Positions 1-5,926 of a stretch of DNA of 6,576 nucleotides are shown piece after piece. The notes under the pieces are model-generated. The model was not told the DNA's origin, did not search any database, and was given only the letters and a program-made list of their open reading frames with translations. The stretch's first letter is position 1, and each line of letters begins with the position of its first letter. Made by a program: the position numbers and the translations under genes. The stretch comes from an uncultured Burkholderiales bacterium (lineage in GTDB: Bacteria; Pseudomonadota; Gammaproteobacteria; Burkholderiales; Burkholderiaceae_D), in assembly GCA_903904635.1 (NCBI GenBank), contig CAIVDH010000137.1, positions 1 to 6,576 on the forward strand, given 5' to 3'.

Positions 1-1
1 A

Positions 2-148
2 GGACTCGATGACCTCGCAAAACTTAAGCTCGAACTCTTGCCTGGCATGCCGGCTGAAGTTTTAGTCAAAACCGGAACCCGCACATTTTGGAATTATCTG
101 ACAGCACCGATATCAGATCTGCTCGTACGTTCACTAAAGGAAGACTGA
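2..148 (+). CDS. Type I secretion membrane fusion protein, HlyD/PrtE family (C-terminal 48 residues only)
   Basis: This is the 3' end of a gene that starts left of the window. The open frame encodes 48 residues ending ...LVRSLKED. The stretch LPGMPAEVLVKTGTRTFWNY, followed by an L-x-x-P-x-x-D-x-L-x-R-S pattern, is the typical extreme C-terminus of type I secretion membrane fusion proteins such as PrtE, AprE and LapC. In that family the protein sits in the inner membrane, spans the periplasm and joins the ABC transporter to the TolC-type channel. The stop codon lies one base before the tolC-like start, and the ribosome binding site of that gene is inside these last codons, so the two are almost certainly one operon. 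The coiled-coil and lipoyl domains are outside the window. Family assignment is firm; the exported substrate cannot be told from here. Confidence 0.88.
   Translation, partial: GLDDLAKLKLELLPGMPAEVLVKTGTRTFWNYLTAPISDLLVRSLKED
137..143 (+). promoter_or_regulatory. Ribosome binding site of the tolC-like gene
   Basis: AAGGAAG lies six bases before the ATG at 150, a good Shine-Dalgarno match at normal spacing. It lies inside the last codons of the upstream membrane fusion gene, which supports co-translation of the two secretion components and fixes the tolC-like start. Confidence 0.75.
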
Positions 149-149
149 T

Positions 150-1463
150 ATGCACAAACGGATATTGCATATTGTAGTGCCAGTTTTTTTCTGCGTATTT
201 ATGATCTTGCCTCTGCGAGGTGAGGCAACAGATCTTTTGGATTTATATCAAACGACGATGTCTGACAGTCCGACGCTGAAAATGCGCGAACTTGGCGTTG
301 ATCGCGCGCGCGCCGATGCTGGTGTTAATCGCAGTCGGTTGTATCCGCAAGTCAGTCTGCAAGCATCCACATCACGCAATGATTATCAGGATGTTGCCGG
401 TTCACTTGCCTATAACGGTCAGCGCATTACGCTGAGTGCTCGTCAGGCATTGATAGACCTACCTTCAAAATATCGCCATGACAGTGCGCTACACACTTCA
501 CGTCAGGCAGAAAGTGAAGCGGATCTTGCGCGTGTGCAGCTGACCGCACAACTAGTCGACACCTATCTGGAAGCCCTGGAGGCAGATGACGAAATGACGC
601 AACTGTTGGTAGAAAAAGAGGCGGCTGCGAATCAGGTTGCGCGCCTCAAAGCCATGACTGCGCGTCAGATGGCAAAAATCACCGATCTGACTGAAGCGGT
701 CGCTTATCTGCAGCAGCTGGAGACGCGTCAAATAGATGTCGCCAATAAAAGTGCAGCGGCACGCGTTAAGCTGCGTGAACTCAGCGGTCGCGATCCCGGC
801 ACGCTGGCCAGACTTGCGCGCACAACATTCCCGGATGTGCCGCACGATGAAGATTTTTGGGTGCGCTCAGCATTAGATAGTAATCCTGATTTATCTGCCC
901 GTTCAGCAGCACTGCTAGCCAGTCGTAGTGGTGCGGACAGTGCTCGTGCAGAACATGTGCCGCAACTCTCGCTGCTGTTACAGCGTATCCAGTCCAATCA
1001 GGATATTGATAATTCGCCGCGGCGGGATTTCAGCGTTAACGTTATCGCCTTAGAATTACGTATACCAATTTACGAAGGGGGTCGTGTCACTGCAAACACA
1101 TCATCGGCGCAGGCGCAGCTATCAATTGCAGAGCAACAGTTAGAGGCATCGCGACGTAGCGTCGAGCGTGATATGCGCATGACATATGCGAGCGCAACCG
1201 CCAATCGGGCGCGTATAGATTCCACGGACAATCAGGTGCTCGCCATGGAACAATCAGTGGCAGCACAAGAACGTGGTTATGAGCTTGGTGTAATAACGGT
1301 GATCTCAGTACTCGATACCCGTCGGAGATTGCTGCGCGCACGTGTTGATCAGGCCAAGGCGCGTTATGATTTTTTGCGCGACCTGATCATATTGCGCATG
1401 CGCGCAGGTAAATTACAGAGAGCCGATGTAGAAGAATTTAATCAATGGCTGGCCATGCGTTAG
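150..1463 (+). CDS. TolC-family outer membrane channel of a type I secretion system
   Basis: The 437-residue product begins with a Sec signal peptide (basic MHKR, a hydrophobic stretch at about residues 5-22, likely cleavage after GEA at residue 26). Two outer membrane efflux protein repeats follow, at about residues 28-215 and 235-425. Family landmarks include SRLYPQVSLQAS near the start of repeat one, IPIYEGGRVTAN around residue 308 in repeat two, and ERGYELGVITVISVLDTRRR at about 374-393, the conserved late helix. TolC-type proteins trimerise into a beta-barrel with a long periplasmic alpha-helical tunnel that docks on the membrane fusion protein. The length fits secretion-dedicated channels of the PrtF/AprF/LapE kind better than E. 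coli TolC (493 residues). The protein is complete, and the gene lies one base after the membrane fusion gene with its own ribosome binding site. Its partner transporter, and probably an RTX-type substrate, should be encoded to the left; that is inference. Confidence 0.93.
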   Translation: MHKRILHIVVPVFFCVFMILPLRGEATDLLDLYQTTMSDSPTLKMRELGVDRARADAGVNRSRLYPQVSLQASTSRNDYQDVAGSLAYNGQRITLSARQALIDLPSKYRHDSALHTSRQAESEADLARVQLTAQLVDTYLEALEADDEMTQLLVEKEAAANQVARLKAMTARQMAKITDLTEAVAYLQQLETRQIDVANKSAAARVKLRELSGRDPGTLARLARTTFPDVPHDEDFWVRSALDSNPDLSARSAALLASRSGADSARAEHVPQLSLLLQRIQSNQDIDNSPRRDFSVNVIALELRIPIYEGGRVTANTSSAQAQLSIAEQQLEASRRSVERDMRMTYASATANRARIDSTDNQVLAMEQSVAAQERGYELGVITVISVLDTRRRLLRARVDQAKARYDFLRDLIILRMRAGKLQRADVEEFNQWLAMR

Positions 1464-1489
1464 TAAATTCATTGCGTCTCATACCTATT

Positions 1490-1873
1490 TTATTCACAGA
1501 TATGTCGGAATAATTCGCCGGCCAGTGAGCCGGGAAATGCATCACGCCACTCGCTGACCAGCGTTTCTTCTGAAACGGTATCGCCTACTCCCATAGCACC
1601 AGATAATCTGGATGAACCCAGAATGCGCCGTTTTTGCGCGCGGCAGTTATATTCAATCGCATAAAGCGCAGATTGAAATGTCTTGCCATTCTGATCTTTT
1701 ACCGGTGCAGAAAAATTATGCAGGTCCCAGACAAAAGAGGTATCGCCCATTTTGCGGGTGCGCAGGCTATCAAAATACATCATGCCATCATCATTTTCTG
1801 CATAGCGCACCCAGCCCTGGGCAGAAACGGGAAATGCACACAGCAGCAGGCAGATTGCGAATAATTTTTTCAT
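1490..1873 (-). CDS. Small secreted protein with Adhesin_E-like (surface-adhesin protein E) pattern
   Basis: The product has 127 residues if it begins at MKKLFAIC (ATG at 1871-1873). An in-frame ATG four codons earlier (1883-1885) would give 131. I prefer the inner start because it gives a normal signal-peptide N-terminus (KK, then a hydrophobic stretch ending in PVSA) and has a weak AAGTG just before it; neither start has a strong ribosome binding site. The mature part has an early tryptophan (GWVRYAENDDGMMYFD), then FVWDLHNF, SALYAIEYNC, a GD-x-x-SEE-x-x-x-SEW segment, an FPGS motif and a C-terminal HICE. This order, with two cysteines that could form a disulfide, resembles the Adhesin_E family of small periplasmic or surface proteins in proteobacteria, whose function is mostly unknown. 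It converges on the tolC-like gene with 26 bases between the stops, so a role in secretion is not implied. Confidence 0.72.
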   Translation of the reverse strand: MKKLFAICLLLCAFPVSAQGWVRYAENDDGMMYFDSLRTRKMGDTSFVWDLHNFSAPVKDQNGKTFQSALYAIEYNCRAQKRRILGSSRLSGAMGVGDTVSEETLVSEWRDAFPGSLAGELFRHICE

Positions 1874-1958
1874 ATCACTTGTCATTAAAATAAAAAATAA
1901 GCCATGCAGTAAATATTAAGCAGACCATTAGTGTGCCAGAGTCAGGGGCTGCATCTCG

Positions 1959-2135
1959 ACTGTCCGGAAGATTTAATGTCGATTGTATTTGAATCTGCAA
2001 TTGGTGATTTATTTGCACCGAGGAGGCAGATTTGCCGTGTGCAAGTAAAGACATTGGGTCACAGCCTACGCTGTGACGACCTTGGTTGTTGTGATGACCT
2101 AAAATTTACTACCGTGATCCCAGCGCAGGCTCACT
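1959..2135. repeat. Imperfect tandem repeat, unit 1 (177 bases)
   Basis: The unit begins ACTGTCCGGAAGATTT and shares with unit 2, in the same order, TTGTATTTG, AATTGGTGATTTATTT, CACCGA, the hairpin with loop CTAC, and GATGACCTAAAATTTACTAC. The offset is 177 bases at the start and 178 near the end, so one small indel separates the copies. It is more diverged in the middle (about 2020-2045). Its second hairpin is cut short where unit 2 begins. Confidence 0.8.
2046..2080 (+). repeat. REP-like palindromic element A1 (unit 1, forward)
   Basis: TAAAGACATTGG leads into an 8-base-pair stem, GTCACAGC (2058-2065), loop CTAC (2066-2069) and GCTGTGAC (2070-2077), then GAC. It matches A2 in the second unit, and the one arm difference is matched on the other arm (A-T here, C-G in A2), so pairing is kept. 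Confidence 0.8.
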
Positions 2136-2136
2136 A
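2113..2136 (-). repeat. REP-like element B1 (unit 1, reverse), decayed
   Basis: Left arm ATCCCAGC (2117-2124) and loop GCAG (2125-2128) match the facing element B2, but the right arm is GCTCACTA (2129-2136) instead of the expected GCTGGGAT. Only the inner three pairs remain. The loss falls where the next tandem unit begins, so the duplication or a later deletion probably truncated it. Confidence 0.55.
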
Positions 2137-2313
2137 CTGTCCGGAAGATTTGATGAAGCTTGTATTTGGTTTTGTAATTGGTGATTTATTTTCACCGATG
2201 AAAAAGATATTTCCGTCCGCACTCAAAGACACTGGGTCCCAGCCTACGCTGGGACGGCGAGTGGTGTTGAGATGACCTAAAATTTACTACCGTCATTCCG
2301 GTGCAGGCCGGAA
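2136..2313. repeat. Imperfect tandem repeat, unit 2 (about 178 bases)
   Basis: This is the second copy of the unit described at 1959-2135, starting with the same ACTGTCCGGAAGATTT. Both of its hairpins are well formed, so it is probably the less decayed copy. GGTGA and TCACC flanking TTTATTT (around 2169-2185) could make a small extra stem that is weaker in unit 1. The right edge is approximate because homology fades into the second hairpin. Confidence 0.8.
2224..2259 (+). repeat. REP-like palindromic element A2 (unit 2, forward)
   Basis: CAAAGACACTGG is followed by the perfect palindrome GTCCCAGC (2236-2243), CTAC (2244-2247), GCTGGGAC (2248-2255), then GGCG. The element is repeated in inverted orientation as B2 32 bases downstream, including the AAAGACACT lead, so A2 and B2 form a facing pair like a REPIN. 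Confidence 0.85.
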
Positions 2314-2327
2314 TCTAGTGTCTTTCG
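2291..2327 (-). repeat. REP-like palindromic element B2 (unit 2, reverse)
   Basis: CGTC, then ATTCCGGT (2295-2302), GCAG (2303-2306), GCCGGAAT (2307-2314), then CTAGTGTCTTTCG. Seven Watson-Crick pairs plus a closing T/G wobble form the stem. Read on the minus strand it has the same lead (AAAGACACT) and stem-loop layout as A2. The ATTCC-N10-GGAAT core resembles the dRS3 repeat of Neisseria (ATTCC-C-N8-G-GGAAT), a family-level likeness rather than proof of common origin. Confidence 0.85.
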
Positions 2328-2512
2328 TTAAACACCTGAAAAAAAATTTTACTGAAGCATACAAAATCATGAGTTTAAAATTCAAGATTAGTGAAATGCG
2401 CGTTGCTCATGAATGTTACGGACAGCATTGGGGGCTGCGTACATTCCCCGGTATGATCTGCTCTGCACATTCTGTTTAATTAAATTAATCTACAAATTGC
2501 CCGCCTTATTTT

Positions 2513-2863
2513 ATGCGCCGACTAGCCCTGCCATATCTGCTTTGTGCTTTGCCATTTTGTGCATTATCTCTGCATGCAGCCGCATCAGATCTGGAACTAG
2601 CGTGTCAGGGCAAGACACGCTTCATACACCGTGGCGCAGCCTCAACTTACCCACAAGATGAAAAGCGTCATTACCTTGTGCATGATCTGAAGCTAGATAA
2701 CATGCAGTGTTCCGTCGTCGAAGGCGGGCTTGCCTGCTTTGGCCTGACCGAACAGCAGGCCATGCGCCGCGTGCAAATTGATACCACTGCCCATACAGTG
2801 AGCGACACACTGCAGATGCCCACATCCGAGCTGATCTTCGAAGGGCATTGTGACAAAATTTAA
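2513..2863 (+). CDS. Small secreted protein with four cysteines, function unknown
   Basis: I do not recognise this 116-residue protein. It has a clear Sec signal peptide (MRR, hydrophobic to about residue 20, likely cleavage around HAAA at 21-24). The mature part of about 92 residues has four cysteines (C31, C66, C75, C113), enough for two disulfides in the periplasm. Visible blocks are LELACQGK, HYLVHDLKLDNMQCSVVEGGLACFG, RRVQIDTTAHTVSD and a C-terminal LIFEGHCDKI. These suggest a small beta-rich fold, which is inference. No Shine-Dalgarno sequence precedes the ATG, so the start rests on the signal peptide and on the lack of a better in-frame start. Its TAA overlaps the ATG of the mnmC-like gene by one base, suggesting translational coupling. 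It does not supply the missing N-terminus of that MnmC. Confidence 0.7.
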   Translation: MRRLALPYLLCALPFCALSLHAAASDLELACQGKTRFIHRGAASTYPQDEKRHYLVHDLKLDNMQCSVVEGGLACFGLTEQQAMRRVQIDTTAHTVSDTLQMPTSELIFEGHCDKI

Positions 2864-4413
2864 TGTTGGTATTGTTCATGCACGCTGCTGATATACAGGC
2901 TGTCTTTGCAAAAGAGCGCGCACAGTTTCAGATACTGGAAGTGGGTTTTGGTGCAGGCGAAAATTTTTTTGCCACTTGCGCCAGCTGGCATGCAGCAAAA
3001 AAGCAAGGAACGCGACTACATTACGTCGCCTTAGAGCCGACGCCACTTACCCGCTCGGAGTTAAGTGCAAGCCTGTTCGGGAAATTTTCAGACGCAGAAA
3101 AATTAGCAACGCTGACCCAGAAATTAATCGCACATTGGCCGCCTGCTATTGCGGGCTTTCATACGCTGGAACTCGATCCTGATTTGTTATTGACTTTGGT
3201 ATTTGGCGACGCCGCCACATATTGGTCGCAAATCGTTGGTCAGTTTGATTTAATTTTTGGCGATCCATCTTTTGCCAAAGCCAGTCGAATTGCCAGCCGG
3301 ATTTCCAGCCAGGTTGAAAGCGTGACAGGCACTAGTTCGCAGCAAGCCATTGTGATTGGTGCTGGCATAGCCGGTGCCAGTGTGGCGCGCGCGCTGGCGC
3401 GGCGTGGAATGGCTGTTACAGTGCTCGAGCGTGATGTGCCTGCCAGTGGAAGTTCGGGCAATCCGGTTGCTGTGGTGCGGGCTGAACCCGGCGGCCCACA
3501 TAATCCTGTTACCACATTGACTGCCGCCGGCATCATCTGGCTTAAATGCTGGATGGCGCAGCATGGTCAGGCCATAGAGCATGATTTTTGTGGCGCGATA
3601 AGGCTCACCCGGGATGAAAAGCGGCATCTCAAACTTGCTCAGCATGCAGAGCGCAGTCCGGCAGACTGGTTGGAACAACTCACTCAGGATCAGGCCAGTG
3701 ATTTAAGCGGTCATCTGGTCGCAGATCCGGGTTTTTTGCTGCCCTATGCCGGCTGGCTGCAACCGGTAGCATTGGTGAGTACACTGCTTGATCATCCGCT
3801 TATTAATGTGCGAACAGGCGTCAATGTTAAAGCGCTAAAAAAAATGGCAGACCATCAATGGTGCATCCAGCTTGCTGATGGTGATACGCTTAGTTCGCAA
3901 TGCGTAATATTGGCATCAGCTCATTCTGAAAATCTAAGTCCGCTAGAGCTGAAAATTGACAGCGCGCGCGGACAATTGTCTTATTTGCCGCAACGCGCAG
4001 AGCGGCAATTAAATAAAATAATTTGTCGCGATGGTTACATGACACCCGCTGTGAATGGCATGCACACAATAGGCGCGACCCTGCAGCAAGGCGATGATGA
4101 TGCGCTGCCTCGCGCAGCAGATGATGTAGAAAATTTTCAGCGCTTGCTGCGCTTACTGCCCGGCTTTGCAGAAGATGCTGCACAATTACAAAGCGGTAGA
4201 GTGGCATGGCGCGCAGTGACGCAAGATAGGCTGCCCATTGTTGGGTCTATCGATGCAGGTTTGTACGCTAGTCTTGCGCATGGCGCGCGCGGCATTACCT
4301 GCGCGCCGCTATGCGGCGAATGGCTTGCTGCCATGATCATGGGAGAAGTGCAGCCGCTGGCTGCAAAATGGCAGGACTTGCTTGATCCGCTAAGATTTGC
4401 TGTTAAAAATTAA
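2863..4413 (+). CDS. mnmC: MnmC-like tRNA U34 modification protein: intact FAD oxidoreductase domain, truncated methyltransferase domain
   Basis: In bifunctional MnmC the C-terminal FAD domain turns cmnm5(s2)U34 of tRNA into nm5(s2)U, and the N-terminal SAM domain methylates it to mnm5(s2)U. The 516-residue product is about 150 shorter than E. coli MnmC (668). The FAD domain (about 160-516) looks complete: dinucleotide motif AIVIGAGIAGAS (G166, G168, G171), E189 at the end of the second strand, SGN at 198-200, RGQLSYLP from 369, HGARGITCAPLC at 473-484. The methyltransferase part (1-160) starts just before the SAM motif (LEVGFGAGENFF, E26-F36) and keeps the LEP-x-PL and VFGDA segments and D134 in IFGDPSFAK. 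It then passes directly to the FAD domain; the GGT-x-ATF, VR and GFG-x-KREML segments are absent. Methyl transfer is therefore doubtful (inference). No ribosome binding site is near the ATG; coupling to the upstream stop (TAATG) is likely. The frame is open throughout, so this is not a simple pseudogene. Confidence 0.85.
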   Translation: MLVLFMHAADIQAVFAKERAQFQILEVGFGAGENFFATCASWHAAKKQGTRLHYVALEPTPLTRSELSASLFGKFSDAEKLATLTQKLIAHWPPAIAGFHTLELDPDLLLTLVFGDAATYWSQIVGQFDLIFGDPSFAKASRIASRISSQVESVTGTSSQQAIVIGAGIAGASVARALARRGMAVTVLERDVPASGSSGNPVAVVRAEPGGPHNPVTTLTAAGIIWLKCWMAQHGQAIEHDFCGAIRLTRDEKRHLKLAQHAERSPADWLEQLTQDQASDLSGHLVADPGFLLPYAGWLQPVALVSTLLDHPLINVRTGVNVKALKKMADHQWCIQLADGDTLSSQCVILASAHSENLSPLELKIDSARGQLSYLPQRAERQLNKIICRDGYMTPAVNGMHTIGATLQQGDDDALPRAADDVENFQRLLRLLPGFAEDAAQLQSGRVAWRAVTQDRLPIVGSIDAGLYASLAHGARGITCAPLCGEWLAAMIMGEVQPLAAKWQDLLDPLRFAVKN

Positions 4414-4422
4414 ACAAGATTA

Positions 4423-4440
4423 ATGCAGACTATGCAGACT
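4423..4440 (+). repeat. Short tandem direct repeat (2 x 9 bases)
   Basis: ATGCAGACT occurs twice in a row just after the mnmC-like stop codon, in the 77-base gap before the serine hydrolase gene. The rest of the gap is very AT-rich. I see no strong terminator hairpin or promoter pair, so it is unclear whether the hydrolase gene has its own promoter. The repeat may be simple slippage. Confidence 0.5.
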
Positions 4441-4478
4441 AATTTGTACGTAGTATTTTAAAAATAAAAAAATTAACC

Positions 4479-4484
4479 AAGGAG
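4479..4484 (+). promoter_or_regulatory. Strong ribosome binding site of the serine hydrolase gene
   Basis: AAGGAG followed by ATATTT places a near-perfect Shine-Dalgarno sequence six bases before the ATG at 4491. It is the strongest such site in the window and fixes this start. Confidence 0.85.
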
Positions 4485-4490
4485 ATATTT

Positions 4491-5804
4491 ATGCCCGCAT
4501 CAAGTTTGCTTAAGTGCTTATCCGTGCGTTTGACTGGTTCTGCAGTGGCGTTGGTTTTGTCTGCATCAGTTTTTGCCGCCGACTTTCCAGTTGGTGAGCC
4601 TGATACTTATGGTTTGTCCGCAGAAAGACTCGCGCGCATACATCAGGTAATCCAAACCGAGATCGATGCCAATCGCATGCCCGGTGCCATCGTAATGGTT
4701 GCGCGCAAAGGCTTCATTACACATGCCGAGACCATAGGCTTTCAAGACAAAGCGGCAGGTAAGCCTTTGCAGCGCGATGCTATTTTCCGCGCCTATTCCA
4801 TGACCAAGCCGTTGGTATCGGTACTGACGATGATGATGGTCGAAGAAGGTAAGTTGCAACTGGCTGATCCGGTATCAAAATTTTTCCCTGCGATGAGCAA
4901 AATGCAGGTGCTGGCCAATCCGGCTGACAAATCGTCTGTAACCGTTGCTGCTGTTCGGCAGATCACGGTGCATGATTTGCTGCGCCATACATCGGGCCTG
5001 ACTTACGCAGAATTTACGCGCTCTCCTGCCATGCGTGCGGCCTATCAGGAAGTGGGCTTGTTCTCGACAGAGGTGCCTTTCAAATCTATGTCATTGACAC
5101 CCGCGCAGCAAGTTGAGGCTTTCAGCAAAGCGCCCTTGTTGTGGCAGCCGGGCAGTACCTGGGAATACAGTTTGTCGACAGATTTGCTGGGGCGTGTGTT
5201 GGAGGCAGTCGGTAATCAACCCTTGCATGAACTGCTCAATGACAAACTGATACAACCGCTGGGCATGAACGACACCAGCTTTGTTGTGCCGGCTTCCAAG
5301 GTTTCACGTCTGGCCGAACCATTGGCCATTGATCCCAATACCGGCGGCCCTATGGCAAAGATGTTGGATGTAACTAAAGCCATGGGCAATGATTCAGGCG
5401 GCGCAGGCATTGCCACTACAGCAGATGATTATTTGCGTTTTTGCCAAATGCTTTTGAATGGTGGCACGTTTGAAGGCAAGCGTTATCTCTCACGCACGAC
5501 TGTGGCGCTAATGACATCGGATCATCTGGGCCCCAGGGTAGCAACGCCGATACAACCGGGTGAATTGCTCATGGGCGTGCAGGGTTATACATTTGGCCTG
5601 GGCTTTATGGTGCGACAAGGTGCAGGGCTGGCCAGTGTGCCCGGTTCGGAAGGCGATTATGCATGGGCCGGTTTGGGTGGTACGTTTTTTTGGGTCGACC
5701 CGAAAGAGCAGCTAATCGGCATTTTGATGACGCAAACGCCGGGTGCGATACGCCAGCAATATCGGCGCATGATCAAGCAAATGGTTTATCAGGCACTGGA
5801 GTAA
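4491..5804 (+). CDS. Exported serine hydrolase, class C beta-lactamase / family VIII (EstB-type) esterase family
   Basis: The 437-residue product has a signal peptide (MPASSLLKCLSVRLTG, then a hydrophobic run, likely cleavage at VFA, residues 27-29) and one beta-lactamase-fold catalytic domain over about residues 40-435. The nucleophile motif S-x-x-K is SMTK (S103, K106) in FRAYSMTKPLVS. HTSGL follows at 166-170. The second motif is YSLSTD (Y226), the Y-S-L form of EstB-like esterases rather than the Y-x-N of true class C lactamases. WAGLGGTFFWVDP (392-404) stands where KTG lies in lactamases. Such enzymes usually hydrolyse short esters, sometimes weakly beta-lactams or peptides; the real substrate cannot be read from sequence. 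Annotated relatives carry names such as serine hydrolase or 1,4-butanediol diacrylate esterase. Export to the periplasm or beyond is predicted. The gene lies 77 bases after the mnmC-like gene and converges with the kinase-like gene. Confidence 0.9.
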   Translation: MPASSLLKCLSVRLTGSAVALVLSASVFAADFPVGEPDTYGLSAERLARIHQVIQTEIDANRMPGAIVMVARKGFITHAETIGFQDKAAGKPLQRDAIFRAYSMTKPLVSVLTMMMVEEGKLQLADPVSKFFPAMSKMQVLANPADKSSVTVAAVRQITVHDLLRHTSGLTYAEFTRSPAMRAAYQEVGLFSTEVPFKSMSLTPAQQVEAFSKAPLLWQPGSTWEYSLSTDLLGRVLEAVGNQPLHELLNDKLIQPLGMNDTSFVVPASKVSRLAEPLAIDPNTGGPMAKMLDVTKAMGNDSGGAGIATTADDYLRFCQMLLNGGTFEGKRYLSRTTVALMTSDHLGPRVATPIQPGELLMGVQGYTFGLGFMVRQGAGLASVPGSEGDYAWAGLGGTFFWVDPKEQLIGILMTQTPGAIRQQYRRMIKQMVYQALE

Positions 5805-5839
5805 GTACTAATCCGACCTTGTCAGGTAGGTGCAAAATC

Positions 5840-5867
5840 GGCTTATTAAAGTCAACTTAATAAAGCC
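5840..5867. terminator. Possible AT-rich hairpin between convergent genes
   Basis: GGCTTATTAA (5840-5849) can pair with TTAATAAAGCC (5857-5867) around a seven-base loop, with one bulged base. It lies 35 bases after the hydrolase stop. No T-run follows on the plus strand; on the minus strand GATTTTGC follows. It may help end transcription in the convergent gap, but the stem is weak. Confidence 0.25.
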
Positions 5868-5884
5868 AAATTATCCATGACATC

Positions 5885-5926
5885 ACGCTTACTGACCCAT
5901 CATGCAATCAAATGGGTCAGTAGCGT
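5885..5926. terminator. Long hairpin at the stop codon of the kinase-like gene, possible bidirectional terminator
   Basis: ACGCT-T-ACTGACCCAT (5885-5900) pairs with ATGGGTCAGTAGCGT (5912-5926): 15 base pairs with one bulged T and an 11-base loop. Read on the minus strand, one arm encodes the codons for TLLTH, the loop encodes most of the remaining codons, and the stop codon lies at the edge of the other arm. The position between convergent genes fits a terminator for either one. There is no good T-run on either side, so it is not a canonical intrinsic terminator; it might instead act as a 3'-end stabiliser. Confidence 0.4.

Larger units (their letters stand above)
1886..2512. other. Repeat-bearing intergenic region between divergent genes
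   Basis: This 627-base stretch separates the minus-strand Adhesin_E-like gene from the plus-strand four-cysteine gene, so it must hold the promoters of both. Bases 1959 to about 2313 are two tandem ~177-base units with REP-like hairpins, listed separately. Bases 2328-2512 are AT-rich, with an A8T4 tract around 2339-2350, and show no convincing promoter, RNA gene or conserved reading frame. The open frames crossing the region follow the repeats and are not credible genes. No transposase is present. Confidence 0.7.

Noticed and set aside
1464..1489. Terminator between the convergent tolC-like and Adhesin_E-like genes
   Set aside because: The 26-base gap has no inverted repeat able to form a convincing stem.
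1931..2275. 114-codon plus-strand open frame with an internal protein repeat (CPEDLM...IGDLF twice)
   Set aside because: The protein repeat merely follows the DNA tandem repeat. The copies differ mainly at first and second codon positions, the frame runs through REP-like hairpins, there is no ribosome binding site, and the product looks like no protein family.
1959..2313. Possible CRISPR array
   Set aside because: There are only two long imperfect units, no short regular repeats with unique spacers, and no cas gene.
2369..2479. 36-codon plus-strand open frame starting MSLKFKISEMRVAHECYGQH
   Set aside because: It is short, has only a weak GAAG at long spacing, lies in AT-rich intergenic DNA and has no recognisable pattern. 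It could be a small protein but cannot be supported.
3262..3348. Frameshift as the cause of the shortened MnmC methyltransferase domain
   Set aside because: Only about 20 codons separate the last aligned methyltransferase segment from the FAD motif, and the frame is open throughout, so the missing ~60-70 residues cannot be hidden in another frame. An internal deletion fits better.
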